From Dyadobacter sp. 50-39 (lineage in GTDB: Bacteria > Bacteroidota > Bacteroidia > Cytophagales > Spirosomataceae), in NCBI GenBank assembly GCA_001898145.1, contig MKSR01000017.1:1-64000 (forward strand): DNA of 64,000 nt. The letters are read 5' to 3'. The position numbers were made by a program, and so were the translations under genes. The notes below the pieces were generated by a model, which was given only the letters and a program-made list of their open reading frames with translations, searched no databases and had not been told where the DNA came from. Positions 45,101 through 52,395 of the stretch are shown piece by piece (the stretch's first letter is position 1; each line of letters begins with the position of its first letter).

Positions 45101-46484
45101 GCGCCCATTGGCAACCGTCGTCATCGGCGGGCTTGTTTCTGCTACACTTTTGACGCTGATCGTACTGCCGGTATTATACCTGTATTTCGGCTCCGCCAAA
45201 CCAAAAGGCCCCTCGACTGCGCTGGTAAAAGTAGCCAGCTTGATCCTTGTCCTGCTGGTGGCGCTGCCATCGCTGGGACAAGCGCCTACGCAAACAGCCA
45301 ATAGCCCTCAGGTTCTTACGCTGCCGCAAGCCATTGAGCAAGCCCTTCGAAACAACGGCGGGCAAAAAATAGCGGCTTTGGAAACCGACCAGCAGAAGGC
45401 ACTGGTAAAAGGCTCGTTAAACCTTCCCAAAACCGACTTTCAGTTTTCTCAGGGTAATATCAACAGTCAGGAACGTGATAACGCTTTCAACGTTACCCAA
45501 CGCCTTGCATTTCCTTCACTTTACGGCAGCCAGAAAAAACTGGCTTTGGCCCGGGTTGAAAGCGGGCAGCTAAGGCAGGCAATACGCAGCAACGACCTTG
45601 TGCGGGATGTGAAGCTGGCGTACGGAAAGCTGGTATATTTCAAAGCCAGGGCGGTCCTGCTCTCAGAACAGGACAGCATTTTCAGCGGTTTGATGAAGGC
45701 GAGTGCCCTGCGCTATCAGGCGGGCGAAACCAACCAGCTCGAAAGCGCCACTTCGGCTGCCCAGGCTATGGAGGTCAAAAATCAAATCCAGCAAAACAAT
45801 GCTGACATTGGCATCGCTACCTCAGAGCTACAAACGCTGCTCAATACGCAGCAGCCTGTCACGGCGGCCGAAGATGGCCTTGTCAAAAAGACCCTGAATC
45901 TCGCACTGGCCGATAGCAGTACTCTGGCAAAAAATCCAATGCTACGCTACCTGGGCCAACAGATCGCCCTCAACCAACAGCAGTTGACGGTCGAGCGACA
46001 AAAGAAGCTTCCGGATCTGCTGCTAGGCTACACCAACCAGTCTTTCAGGGGCGTCAACCTTGCAAGCGGCGCACAGGAAGTTTTCAGCTTATCTGACCGC
46101 TTTCATGTGTTGCATGCAGGTATTTCGATCCCATTGTTACCTGGCGGCTACAAGTCGTCAGTCAATGCTGCCAGGATTTCCGGGCAGATCGCAGCCGCCC
46201 AGCTCGAATATGAAAAGATCAATCTTTCCGGGGAGCTTAACGCCCTTATCCAGGAATTTGGCAAGAACAGGGCGGCACTGGATTATTATGAACAGACCGC
46301 CCTGCCGCAGGCAGCCCTGATCACCACCCAGGCGCGTCAGGGATTTTCCAGCGGCGAGACATCCTACACGCAGCTATTGCAAAGCATTTCGGTGGCCATC
46401 AAAATCAGGACAGATTACCTGGATAAGCTGTACCTGTACAATTTGACTGTGCACCAGATCGAAGCGCTGCTCGGAATCCAATAA
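42102..46484 (+). CDS. CzcA/CusA-type heavy-metal RND pump fused to a TolC channel
   Basis: This 1460-aa protein joins two components. Residues about 1-1040 are an HME-type RND pump with TM4 motif IDFGLIVDGAVIIVE near 398-412 (the DFGxxxDG pattern of divalent-metal exporters). After a hydrophobic signal-like stretch (about 1045-1060, SLILVLLVALPSLGQ) residues about 1070-1460 form a TolC-type outer-membrane factor (LPQAIEQALRNNG...LYNLTVHQIEALLG). The fused order is known in Bacteroidota. No frameshift is seen. Likely metals are Ni, Co, Zn or Cd. Confidence 0.92.
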   Translation: MLDRIIHFSIYNKLIVGIFTLALIAWGSYSLTRLPIDAVPDITDNQVMVITVSPTLAAQEVERLITFPVEQTMASIPKISQIRSFSRFGLSIVTIVFEESADIYWARQQISERLADAAKQIPVGVGTPAMAPVTTGLGEIYQYVIHPEKGYEDKYNAMQLREIQDWVVKRQLLGTPGVAEVSGFGGYVKEYEIAVNPEKLQSMGVTVSDIFTALEKNNQNTGGAYINKNPTAYFIRSEGLVKNLADLGKIVVKNNGNVPIYIRDVATARFGNSVRYGAATRNAQGETVTGIVMMLKGANSSEVIDNVKARIEQIKTTLPEGVTIEPFLDRQKLVDGAIHTVSKNLIEGALIVIFILILFLGNLRAGLVVASVIPLAMLFAISMMNIFGVSGNLMSLGAIDFGLIVDGAVIIVEATLHHIVGKRYDHRLSQQQMDEEVYQATVNIRSSAAFGEIIILMVYLPLWALVGIEGKMFKPMAQTVSFAILGAFILSLTYVPMMAALGLSKQSSHKPNISDKMMGFFHRIYIPVIKTAMRAKALVVLVAVALFAVSLFIFSRLGGEFIPQLDEGDFAVETRVLTGSSIDQMLAVSKKAQRIIMKFPEVKQVVNKIGSGEIPTDPMPIEAGDMMIILKDKSEWKTASSREELAEKMQEALSVIPNATFGFQQPIQMRFNELITGAKQDVVLKIYGEDLDVLAQLGGRVGSLIRNVDGVEDLYVEEVTGQPQIQVDFDRDKIAMYGLNIEDVNQVIRTGFAGQEAGLVFEGERRFSMVVRLDTLSRRDINDVRNLYVGTPSGRQIPLQEVANIDYKEGPNQIQRDDAKRRITLGFNVRSRDVQSIVSDIQQIIRAKMKLPVGYYVTYGGQFENLRAAKERLSIAVPVALFLILLLLYFTFDSVKQSLLIFSAIPLSAIGGIFALFFLGMPFSISAGVGFIALFGVAVLNGIVLIGEFNRLEKDGVEDIYERVIQGTQTRLRPVLMTAAVASLGFLPMALSQGSGAEVQRPLATVVIGGLVSATLLTLIVLPVLYLYFGSAKPKGPSTALVKVASLILVLLVALPSLGQAPTQTANSPQVLTLPQAIEQALRNNGGQKIAALETDQQKALVKGSLNLPKTDFQFSQGNINSQERDNAFNVTQRLAFPSLYGSQKKLALARVESGQLRQAIRSNDLVRDVKLAYGKLVYFKARAVLLSEQDSIFSGLMKASALRYQAGETNQLESATSAAQAMEVKNQIQQNNADIGIATSELQTLLNTQQPVTAAEDGLVKKTLNLALADSSTLAKNPMLRYLGQQIALNQQQLTVERQKKLPDLLLGYTNQSFRGVNLASGAQEVFSLSDRFHVLHAGISIPLLPGGYKSSVNAARISGQIAAAQLEYEKINLSGELNALIQEFGKNRAALDYYEQTALPQAALITTQARQGFSSGETSYTQLLQSISVAIKIRTDYLDKLYLYNLTVHQIEALLGIQ

Positions 46485-46510
46485 TCATAAAGACCTTAAA
46501 TGAATTCGAA

Positions 46511-47692
46511 ATGAATAAGATCCATAAAACTCTGCTCATGCTATCCCTCACCGTTGGGCTGCTTTCAGCATGCAGTAGCAGCTCACAGGAAAATAAAGAG
46601 CAGGCTGCCGCCAAAGACACAGCGCAGCAAACCCAGCCGGATGAAATCGTCTTTACCAAAGACCAGTATTTACTGGCTGAGGTGCAAACCGGAAAAGTAG
46701 AATCCCGCAACATCGGAAGCACAATCAAAGCCAGTGGGATGATCGATGTCGAGCCGGCCAGTGTGGTTGTCATCTCCGCGCCCTTGGGCGGGTATGTCAA
46801 AACCGCTGGGCTGCTGCCCGGGCAAGCTGTTAAAAAAGGGCAATTGATTGCTACTTTGGAGAATCCTGAGTTTATCGATATGCAGCAGCAGTACCTGGAA
46901 AGCAAAAGCCGGGCAGGGCTTCTTCAGCAGGAATACGAACGTCAGCAGCTGCTCAGAAAGCAAGATGTGAATGCAGCAAAGACCTTGCAGCAAGTAGCCT
47001 CCGATTTACAGGTGATGCAATCCAAAGTAAGCGCTTTGGAAGCCAAGATTAACATGGCAGGCATTAACAAAGCCGCGCTGAACGAGGGGAAAATACTGCC
47101 ATCGGGCAATTTGTATTCTCCAATTACCGGTTACGTCAGAACCAGCAATGTCAACATCGGCCGTTATGTCAATCCGACCGATGTGCTTTTTGCGCTGGCT
47201 AAGAACGGAGAGCTCCATTTGGCCCTGAATGTTTTCGAAAAAGACATTGACCAGGTCCGTGTTGGGCAAGCGATCCGCTTTGGCCTTGGTAATGAGCCGC
47301 AAATGAACCGAAGTGCTACCGTGTTTTTGATAGGGCAAGCAACCGAACAAAACCGGATGATACCAGTGCATTGCCATCTGGCCAAATCTGCGGCCAAAGG
47401 CCTCTTGCCAGGAATGTATGTAAAGGCATCCATTGAAAAAGCCGGAGAAATGTCGCCTGTTTTACCATCGGATGCGATCGTACAGTCGGAGGGCAAGGAT
47501 TACATTTTCATCCAGACAGCGCAGGCTGACAATCAGTATACTTTCAAGATGATACCTGTTAGAAAGGGCTTGCAAGAGGATAACCTAACTCAGGTCATTC
47601 TTCCATCAACTTTTCCAAATGATGCCGTGGTGGTCACCAAGGGTGCCTACGAAGTTTTGTCCGCATTGATCAACGCCGGGGAAGAAGAGTGA
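46511..47692 (+). CDS. CzcB-type periplasmic adaptor lipoprotein
   Basis: This 393-aa adaptor has a lipoprotein signal (GLLSACSSSS), a barrel-sandwich pair (GGYVKTAGLLPGQAVKKGQLIATLENPE; SPITGYVRTSNVNIGRYV) around a helical hairpin and a C-terminal beta-barrel region. It is 26 nt after the CzcA-TolC gene and completes the tripartite pump. Confidence 0.93.
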   Translation: MNKIHKTLLMLSLTVGLLSACSSSSQENKEQAAAKDTAQQTQPDEIVFTKDQYLLAEVQTGKVESRNIGSTIKASGMIDVEPASVVVISAPLGGYVKTAGLLPGQAVKKGQLIATLENPEFIDMQQQYLESKSRAGLLQQEYERQQLLRKQDVNAAKTLQQVASDLQVMQSKVSALEAKINMAGINKAALNEGKILPSGNLYSPITGYVRTSNVNIGRYVNPTDVLFALAKNGELHLALNVFEKDIDQVRVGQAIRFGLGNEPQMNRSATVFLIGQATEQNRMIPVHCHLAKSAAKGLLPGMYVKASIEKAGEMSPVLPSDAIVQSEGKDYIFIQTAQADNQYTFKMIPVRKGLQEDNLTQVILPSTFPNDAVVVTKGAYEVLSALINAGEEE

Positions 47693-47791
47693 TTCTAACC
47701 TGAATTGTCGGTTTTGGTCATGACTATCTAAAAATAAGCCAATACCCAGTTTGTATTTTCAATCAATTTGTAACCATAAATTCAAGTACCA

Positions 47792-48214
47792 ATGAAAACC
47801 ATCAAAACAACTTTTCTAGCCCTTGTACTCGTAATCTCAATGGCAACCGTTTCATTTTCCCAAAGCCATTCCCACAAACCACCACACGGCGGTACGCTTC
47901 GTGAGTCGGGTGGCTATCATATTGAAATGGTTTCTGATGCAAGCACAATCAGCTTTTATGTGATGGACGCATCAAACAAAGTGCTGGATGACAAAACACT
48001 TTCTGGCGAAGTCGTTTTCGAAAATGCCAACAAAACCAGCAGTAAAGCTGCCCTAAAAAAAGTCGACAGCGGGGCGCTACAAGCTGATCTGCCAAAAAAA
48101 GACATTTTTGCCACCTGCACAGCGAATTTGACGGTAAGGGGCAAAGCGGTTTCAGTCGATTTCAAGAATAAAAGCGCTTCCGAGAAAGACATCGAGCACG
48201 GCCACAAACACTGA
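47792..48214 (+). CDS. Small periplasmic His-motif protein of the metal cluster
   Basis: This 140-aa protein has a signal peptide (about 1-23) followed by SHSHKPPHGGTLRESGGYHIEMV, a beta-rich core and a terminal EHGHKH. The HxH-PHGG start and the terminal His cluster look like metal-binding ends. It follows czcB and precedes the MFS gene. A periplasmic metal-binding accessory is likely. Confidence 0.7.
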   Translation: MKTIKTTFLALVLVISMATVSFSQSHSHKPPHGGTLRESGGYHIEMVSDASTISFYVMDASNKVLDDKTLSGEVVFENANKTSSKAALKKVDSGALQADLPKKDIFATCTANLTVRGKAVSVDFKNKSASEKDIEHGHKH

Positions 48215-48232
48215 CCAATCCTAATTCATGTA

Positions 48233-48261
48233 AATCCATCCGCGGAACCTGCGGGTGGATT
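48233..48261 (+). terminator. Hairpin between the His-motif gene and the MFS gene
   Basis: Arms 48233-48243 and 48251-48261 pair with one G-T wobble around a 7-nt loop, followed by a short T-run. It lies 12 bp before the MFS start and could terminate or attenuate transcription of the upstream half of the metal cluster. Confidence 0.45.
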
Positions 48262-48272
48262 TCTAAAACCAG

Positions 48273-49526
48273 ATGAAACAAAACCGGGTATCCCAGACAT
48301 TGCTAGAACCATTCCAGGCATTGCGTAATGGCGTATTTGCCAGGTTATATTTTGCCCAGACGATCAGTCTTTTGGGTGATGCTTTTACCTGGATCGGGCT
48401 TGCCTTGATTTCATATCAGTTTGGTAAAGCGCAATCGGCGGTCATATTATCCACAGCGCTGACATTGCGGGTTGTCGCCTTCATAGTATTCTCTCCATTT
48501 GCGGGAGTGCTTTCCAACCGGGTTGACCGTAAAAAAATCCTTTATATCACCCATTTCGCGCGGATGGTAATTGTCGTCTGCATGGTTTTCATCACGCAGA
48601 TCTGGCAAATCTATGCGCTGGTGTTTCTGCTGAATGTATTTAATGCCTTTTTTACACCTACCTACAAATCGATCATTCCGCATATTGTCGACCGTGGAGA
48701 GTACCGTCAGGCAATCGGGCTATCTACCGCAACTTTCCAGCTTTTGGGGGTGCTCGGTCCGGGACTGGCAGGGATCATGGCCGTATGGTTCGGCGCGCGA
48801 AATATCTTTTTGGTTGATGCGGCTTCGTTTGTGTTAGCCGGAATATTGATCCTGACCTTACCTGCGGGCAAGCTGCAAAAAGAAAATACTGCCGACGCTG
48901 GTCAAAAGCCATTATCTGCCTGGCAAGATGTGGTAAGCGGGGCACGCCTGCTTTTTTCCAACCCTTTGATCCGCTTTGCGCTGATGATCGAATTTATCTC
49001 AGCGGTTGCAGGTGCGCAGATTTTAGTCAACACCATCGGCCACATCAAACAGGGGCTGCATTTAACCGACAGGTATTACGGGTGGGTCATGGCCGCTTTT
49101 GGTGTTGGGGCCTCGGTCGCCGCTTTCTTTTCGGGCAGCCTGGACAAAAGCAAAAGCCGACGCACTTCCCTGATCGCGGGCGCTTTGGTACTTGGGCTAG
49201 CCATCATCACGGCCAACTATGTTGGCTTTTCGGTGCTGATGGTTTTGTGGCTACTTGCAGGTCTGGGCCAAAGCCTCGCAGAAATCCCTTCTGAGACTTT
49301 GATCGGCGAAAACATCCAGGATAGCCAGCAGGGGAAAGTTTATGGATCACATTTCGCGTTTTCGCATTTGTGGTGGGCAATTGCTTATCCTATTGCCGGT
49401 TTTTCCGGCAGCAAATTCCCAGGACAGGATTTCCTGCTTGGCGGCGGGCTGACAATCGCACTTCTGCTTATCGCCCTTTTGGCTCGCAAGTTCGACCATC
49501 GTAATGGCCAGAAAACACTTCCATGA
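48273..49526 (+). CDS. MFS transporter (NreB/MFS_3-like)
   Basis: This 417-aa protein has about twelve membrane segments and MFS_3 features (LYFAQTISLLGDAFTWIGLALISYQFG; the A-motif-like NRVDRKKILYITHFARM). Related proteins include NreB-type nickel exporters, but the His-rich tail of classic NreB is absent. The neighbours (CzcA/B, HupE) favour nickel or cobalt efflux. Substrate unproven. Confidence 0.8.
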   Translation: MKQNRVSQTLLEPFQALRNGVFARLYFAQTISLLGDAFTWIGLALISYQFGKAQSAVILSTALTLRVVAFIVFSPFAGVLSNRVDRKKILYITHFARMVIVVCMVFITQIWQIYALVFLLNVFNAFFTPTYKSIIPHIVDRGEYRQAIGLSTATFQLLGVLGPGLAGIMAVWFGARNIFLVDAASFVLAGILILTLPAGKLQKENTADAGQKPLSAWQDVVSGARLLFSNPLIRFALMIEFISAVAGAQILVNTIGHIKQGLHLTDRYYGWVMAAFGVGASVAAFFSGSLDKSKSRRTSLIAGALVLGLAIITANYVGFSVLMVLWLLAGLGQSLAEIPSETLIGENIQDSQQGKVYGSHFAFSHLWWAIAYPIAGFSGSKFPGQDFLLGGGLTIALLLIALLARKFDHRNGQKTLP

Positions 49527-49555
49527 TGTAATATGAACGGGAAAAACATTTACCT

Positions 49556-50836
49556 ATGAAAATATATAGAGCGCTTCATACCGGCAACTGGGACACGCTT
49601 ATCCGTCGACCAGAGATTGATTCACAGGATATCCGGCCGCAGGTAACCAAGCTTTTGCAACAGGTGAAAGACAATGGGGATCAGGCTATCTATGAGCTCA
49701 CCCGGCAATTTGACGGCGTCTTGCTGGATTCCATGCTGGTAGGCCCGCAAGAAATGCAGGCGGTCGATGCAGTTGATGAGCCCTTGAAAGCTGCCATTAT
49801 ACAGGCCAAGGACAATATCACGGCATTTCACCAGGAGCAAGCAGAGCAGACGGCCATCATTGAGACCATGCCTGGTGTGCAATGCTGGCGTAGGTCGGTA
49901 GCCATTCAGCGCGTGGGGCTATATGTGCCTGGCGGGAGCGCGCCGCTTTTTTCGACTGTGTTGATGTTAGGCGTTCCGGCGATGCTGGCAGGGTGCGAGC
50001 AAATCCAGCTGTGTACTCCCCCACGGAAAGACGGCACTATTCACCCAGCCATCCTTTTCGCTGCTAAACTGGTTGGCATCACCCAGATTTACAAAATTGG
50101 CGGAATCCAGGCGATCGGCGCCTTAGCCTATGGAACAAAAACAGTGGCGAAAGTAGACAAGATTTTCGGGCCCGGAAACCGTTTTGTCACCATGGCCAAA
50201 CAGATAGTAAGCCAGCAAGGTGTCGCTATTGACATCCCGGCCGGTCCGTCCGAAGTCCTGATCCTGGCTGACTCGGCTGCGAACCCGCAATTTATTGCAG
50301 CAGATCTGCTGGCGCAGGCTGAACACGGGCCCGACAGCCAGTGCATCTTGATCACCGACAGTGCATTGCTTCTGGACCAGGTCTACCAGGCGGTAGAAGG
50401 CCAGGCGAAGAAGGCTACCCGGACCGAGCAAATCGAAAAGGCCCTGCAAAACTGCCGCCTGATACTGGCTGGTGACCATCAGCAGGCCATTGATTTTTCT
50501 AACGCCTATGCACCAGAGCATCTGATTATTATGAGCCGGGACCCGCACGCGGACAGTCTGAAAATTTATAACGCCGGTTCGGTTTTCCTGGGCGACTATA
50601 CGCCGGTTGCCGCCGGCGATTATGCTTCGGGGACCAACCACACCCTGCCCACAAACGGTTGGGCCACTACTCATAGCGGCGTTTCCCTGGACAGCTTTGT
50701 TAAAAAAATTACGTTTCAGAGCATTACGCCGGGCGGTCTTGCGCTGATCGGCCCGGTGATTCAAAAAATGGCACAAGCCGAACAACTCGATGCACACAGC
50801 GATGCTGTATCCATCCGCCTCGACCACATTCAGTAA
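49556..50836 (+). CDS. hisD: Histidinol dehydrogenase
   Basis: This 426-aa protein is full length with all key motifs: [10 protein letters not shown], the zinc ligands in QAEHGPDS and GDYASGTNH and the C-terminal [11 protein letters not shown]. It oxidises L-histidinol to L-histidine. No other his gene is near it; it lies between a metal MFS exporter and HupE. Local histidine production could serve to chelate nickel or cobalt. All visible catalytic residues are present, so I expect it to be active. Confidence 0.93.
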   Translation: MKIYRALHTGNWDTLIRRPEIDSQDIRPQVTKLLQQVKDNGDQAIYELTRQFDGVLLDSMLVGPQEMQAVDAVDEPLKAAIIQAKDNITAFHQEQAEQTAIIETMPGVQCWRRSVAIQRVGLYVPGGSAPLFSTVLMLGVPAMLAGCEQIQLCTPPRKDGTIHPAILFAAKLVGITQIYKIGGIQAIGALAYGTKTVAKVDKIFGPGNRFVTMAKQIVSQQGVAIDIPAGPSEVLILADSAANPQFIAADLLAQAEHGPDSQCILITDSALLLDQVYQAVEGQAKKATRTEQIEKALQNCRLILAGDHQQAIDFSNAYAPEHLIIMSRDPHADSLKIYNAGSVFLGDYTPVAAGDYASGTNHTLPTNGWATTHSGVSLDSFVKKITFQSITPGGLALIGPVIQKMAQAEQLDAHSDAVSIRLDHIQ

Positions 50837-50856
50837 CCCAATTTTCCCTTAATCCA

Positions 50857-51546
50857 ATGCATATGAAAAGATTGCCGTTTATTCTTTTGGCCCTGACAGC
50901 CTGGCTGGCCGGTCATGCAGCCCTCGCCCATGGCGTGGATGCCAAAACCAAGTCGTTTTTAATTGGCAACCAAGGCGCGGCATTTGTGCCATTCCTCTAT
51001 ATTGGTGCCAAGCATATGATTACAGGTTATGACCATATCCTGTTTCTGATTGGTGTGATATTCTTTCTATACCGGACGAAAGATATCCTGGTTTATGTAA
51101 GTTTTTTCACGATCGGGCACAGCACAACGTTATTGCTTGGCGTGCTCGGCGATATGGCGATCAATTCCTATCTGATTGATGCAATCATAGCCTTTTCGAT
51201 AGTTTACAAAGGGTTTGATAATCTGGGCGGCTTCAAGAAAGTTTTTGGTTTTCAACCCAATACCAAAGCGGCCGTGCTGATTTTTGGTTTGTTCCATGGA
51301 TTTGGCCTTGCCAGTAAACTCCAGGACTTCAATTTCGGCAAAGAAGGCCTGTTAACAAATTTGATCGGCTTTAATATTGGCGTTGAAATTGGCCAGTTTC
51401 TCGCCCTTGCCATCGTGCTGCTTGCAATCAGTGCCTGGCGTTTCAGTGACAGCTTCAAGCGGTTTTCCACGCTAGCCAATACCCTTTTGATGGCCGCAGG
51501 TTTTGTATTGATCGGTTACCAGCTAACCGGCTATTTTACCCAATAA
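50857..51546 (+). CDS. HupE/UreJ-family membrane protein
   Basis: This 229-aa protein has a signal peptide ending in ALAHG, six membrane segments and the family's His motifs (GYDHILFL, TIGHSTTL, GLFHGFGLASKL). HupE/UreJ proteins are nickel/cobalt permeases. The start is 20 nt after hisD and the stop is 13 nt before the next gene. Confidence 0.88.
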   Translation: MHMKRLPFILLALTAWLAGHAALAHGVDAKTKSFLIGNQGAAFVPFLYIGAKHMITGYDHILFLIGVIFFLYRTKDILVYVSFFTIGHSTTLLLGVLGDMAINSYLIDAIIAFSIVYKGFDNLGGFKKVFGFQPNTKAAVLIFGLFHGFGLASKLQDFNFGKEGLLTNLIGFNIGVEIGQFLALAIVLLAISAWRFSDSFKRFSTLANTLLMAAGFVLIGYQLTGYFTQ

Positions 51547-51559
51547 AATATAATCGAAA

Positions 51560-52189
51560 ATGACCGATATTAATCCCCCTGTTTTAGAATCCAAACAAAT
51601 TATCAAGGCGAGTTTATCGGCACTGGTAATTGGAACTGCCTTATTTGTTATCGCTGTACTTCCGGCCGAATACGGCATTGACCCGACTGGTGCCGGCCAT
51701 CTGTTGGGTTTCAGCAAACTATATCAACCCGAAGAGCCGCAAACCGCCGTGGTTTCTGTCGACGGCGCGCAGACTGCAAAAGCGCTAAGGTTGGAAGAAT
51801 TAGGCTCGGGGCCTAACGTGCCCTTGCCAAAAGAAGCTAACAATCCTGCCCCCTCCCAGCAGCTCGCCCAGCGCCAGGATAGTGTAACCATTAAGGTGCC
51901 TGCTGGAGAAGGCTTAGAATATAAATTGAACATGCTCAAATACGGGCAAGTCAAATACGAGTGGACTACCGACCAGGGAGTTTTATTCTTTGATTTTCAT
52001 GGGGAAGTAAAAGAGGAAAATCCAGCTGATGAAACATTCTTTGAAAGCTACACAGTTGCTAATTCTGCCAATATGATCGGCACATTTCTAGCGCCGTTTG
52101 AAGGTCGTCACGGGTGGTATTTTAAAAACAACACCAACAAAGACATTGTTGTGAGCCTGCGGGTGAAAGGGCAGTATTTATTGGACTGA
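51560..52189 (+). CDS. Transmembrane anchor protein of the metal cluster
   Basis: This 209-aa protein has one N-terminal membrane helix (about 17-38), a Pro/Gln-rich linker and a beta-rich C-domain (about 115-209: VKYEWTTDQGVLFFDFHGEVKEE, EGRHGWYFKNNTNKDIVVSLRVKG). It regularly accompanies HupE and RND metal genes. Function is unknown. It is last in the operon before a terminator. Confidence 0.75.
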   Translation: MTDINPPVLESKQIIKASLSALVIGTALFVIAVLPAEYGIDPTGAGHLLGFSKLYQPEEPQTAVVSVDGAQTAKALRLEELGSGPNVPLPKEANNPAPSQQLAQRQDSVTIKVPAGEGLEYKLNMLKYGQVKYEWTTDQGVLFFDFHGEVKEENPADETFFESYTVANSANMIGTFLAPFEGRHGWYFKNNTNKDIVVSLRVKGQYLLD

Positions 52190-52198
52190 GATTTTAGG

Positions 52199-52238
52199 CC
52201 GTTGCCGGGAATCTAACCTGTTTTTCGGCAACGGTTTT
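52199..52238 (+). terminator. Rho-independent terminator of the metal operon
   Basis: Exact 9-bp arms ccgttgccg (52199-52207) and cggcaacgg (52226-52234) with an 18-nt loop are followed by TTTT. It lies 10 bp after the anchor-protein stop. Confidence 0.75.
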
Positions 52239-52338
52239 GCAATACAAGGGATGAACGGAAGGTAATGAGAACCCATGGCATCCGCCCGTTCACGTTAAAT
52301 TGGGATTAAATTTTCAGCAAAGATTCCGGGCCAGGAGT

Positions 52339-52375
52339 TTCTCTAAAAATTCTCCAAAATTGGTTTCTACATTTG
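52339..52375 (+). promoter_or_regulatory. Response-regulator-type promoter, site 4
   Basis: Half-sites TTCTCTAAAAA and TTCTCCAAAAT lie 11 bp apart (52339 and 52350). A perfect -7 element TACATTTG begins at 52368, 18 nt after TTCTCC. The TonB receptor ATG is at 52396. Confidence 0.75.
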
Positions 52376-52395
52376 CTACGACATCGACGTACCTC

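Noticed and set aside
44721-45301. Long minus-strand frames opposite the CzcA part of the fusion
   Set aside because: They are mirror frames of a strongly coding region with G+C-rich third positions.
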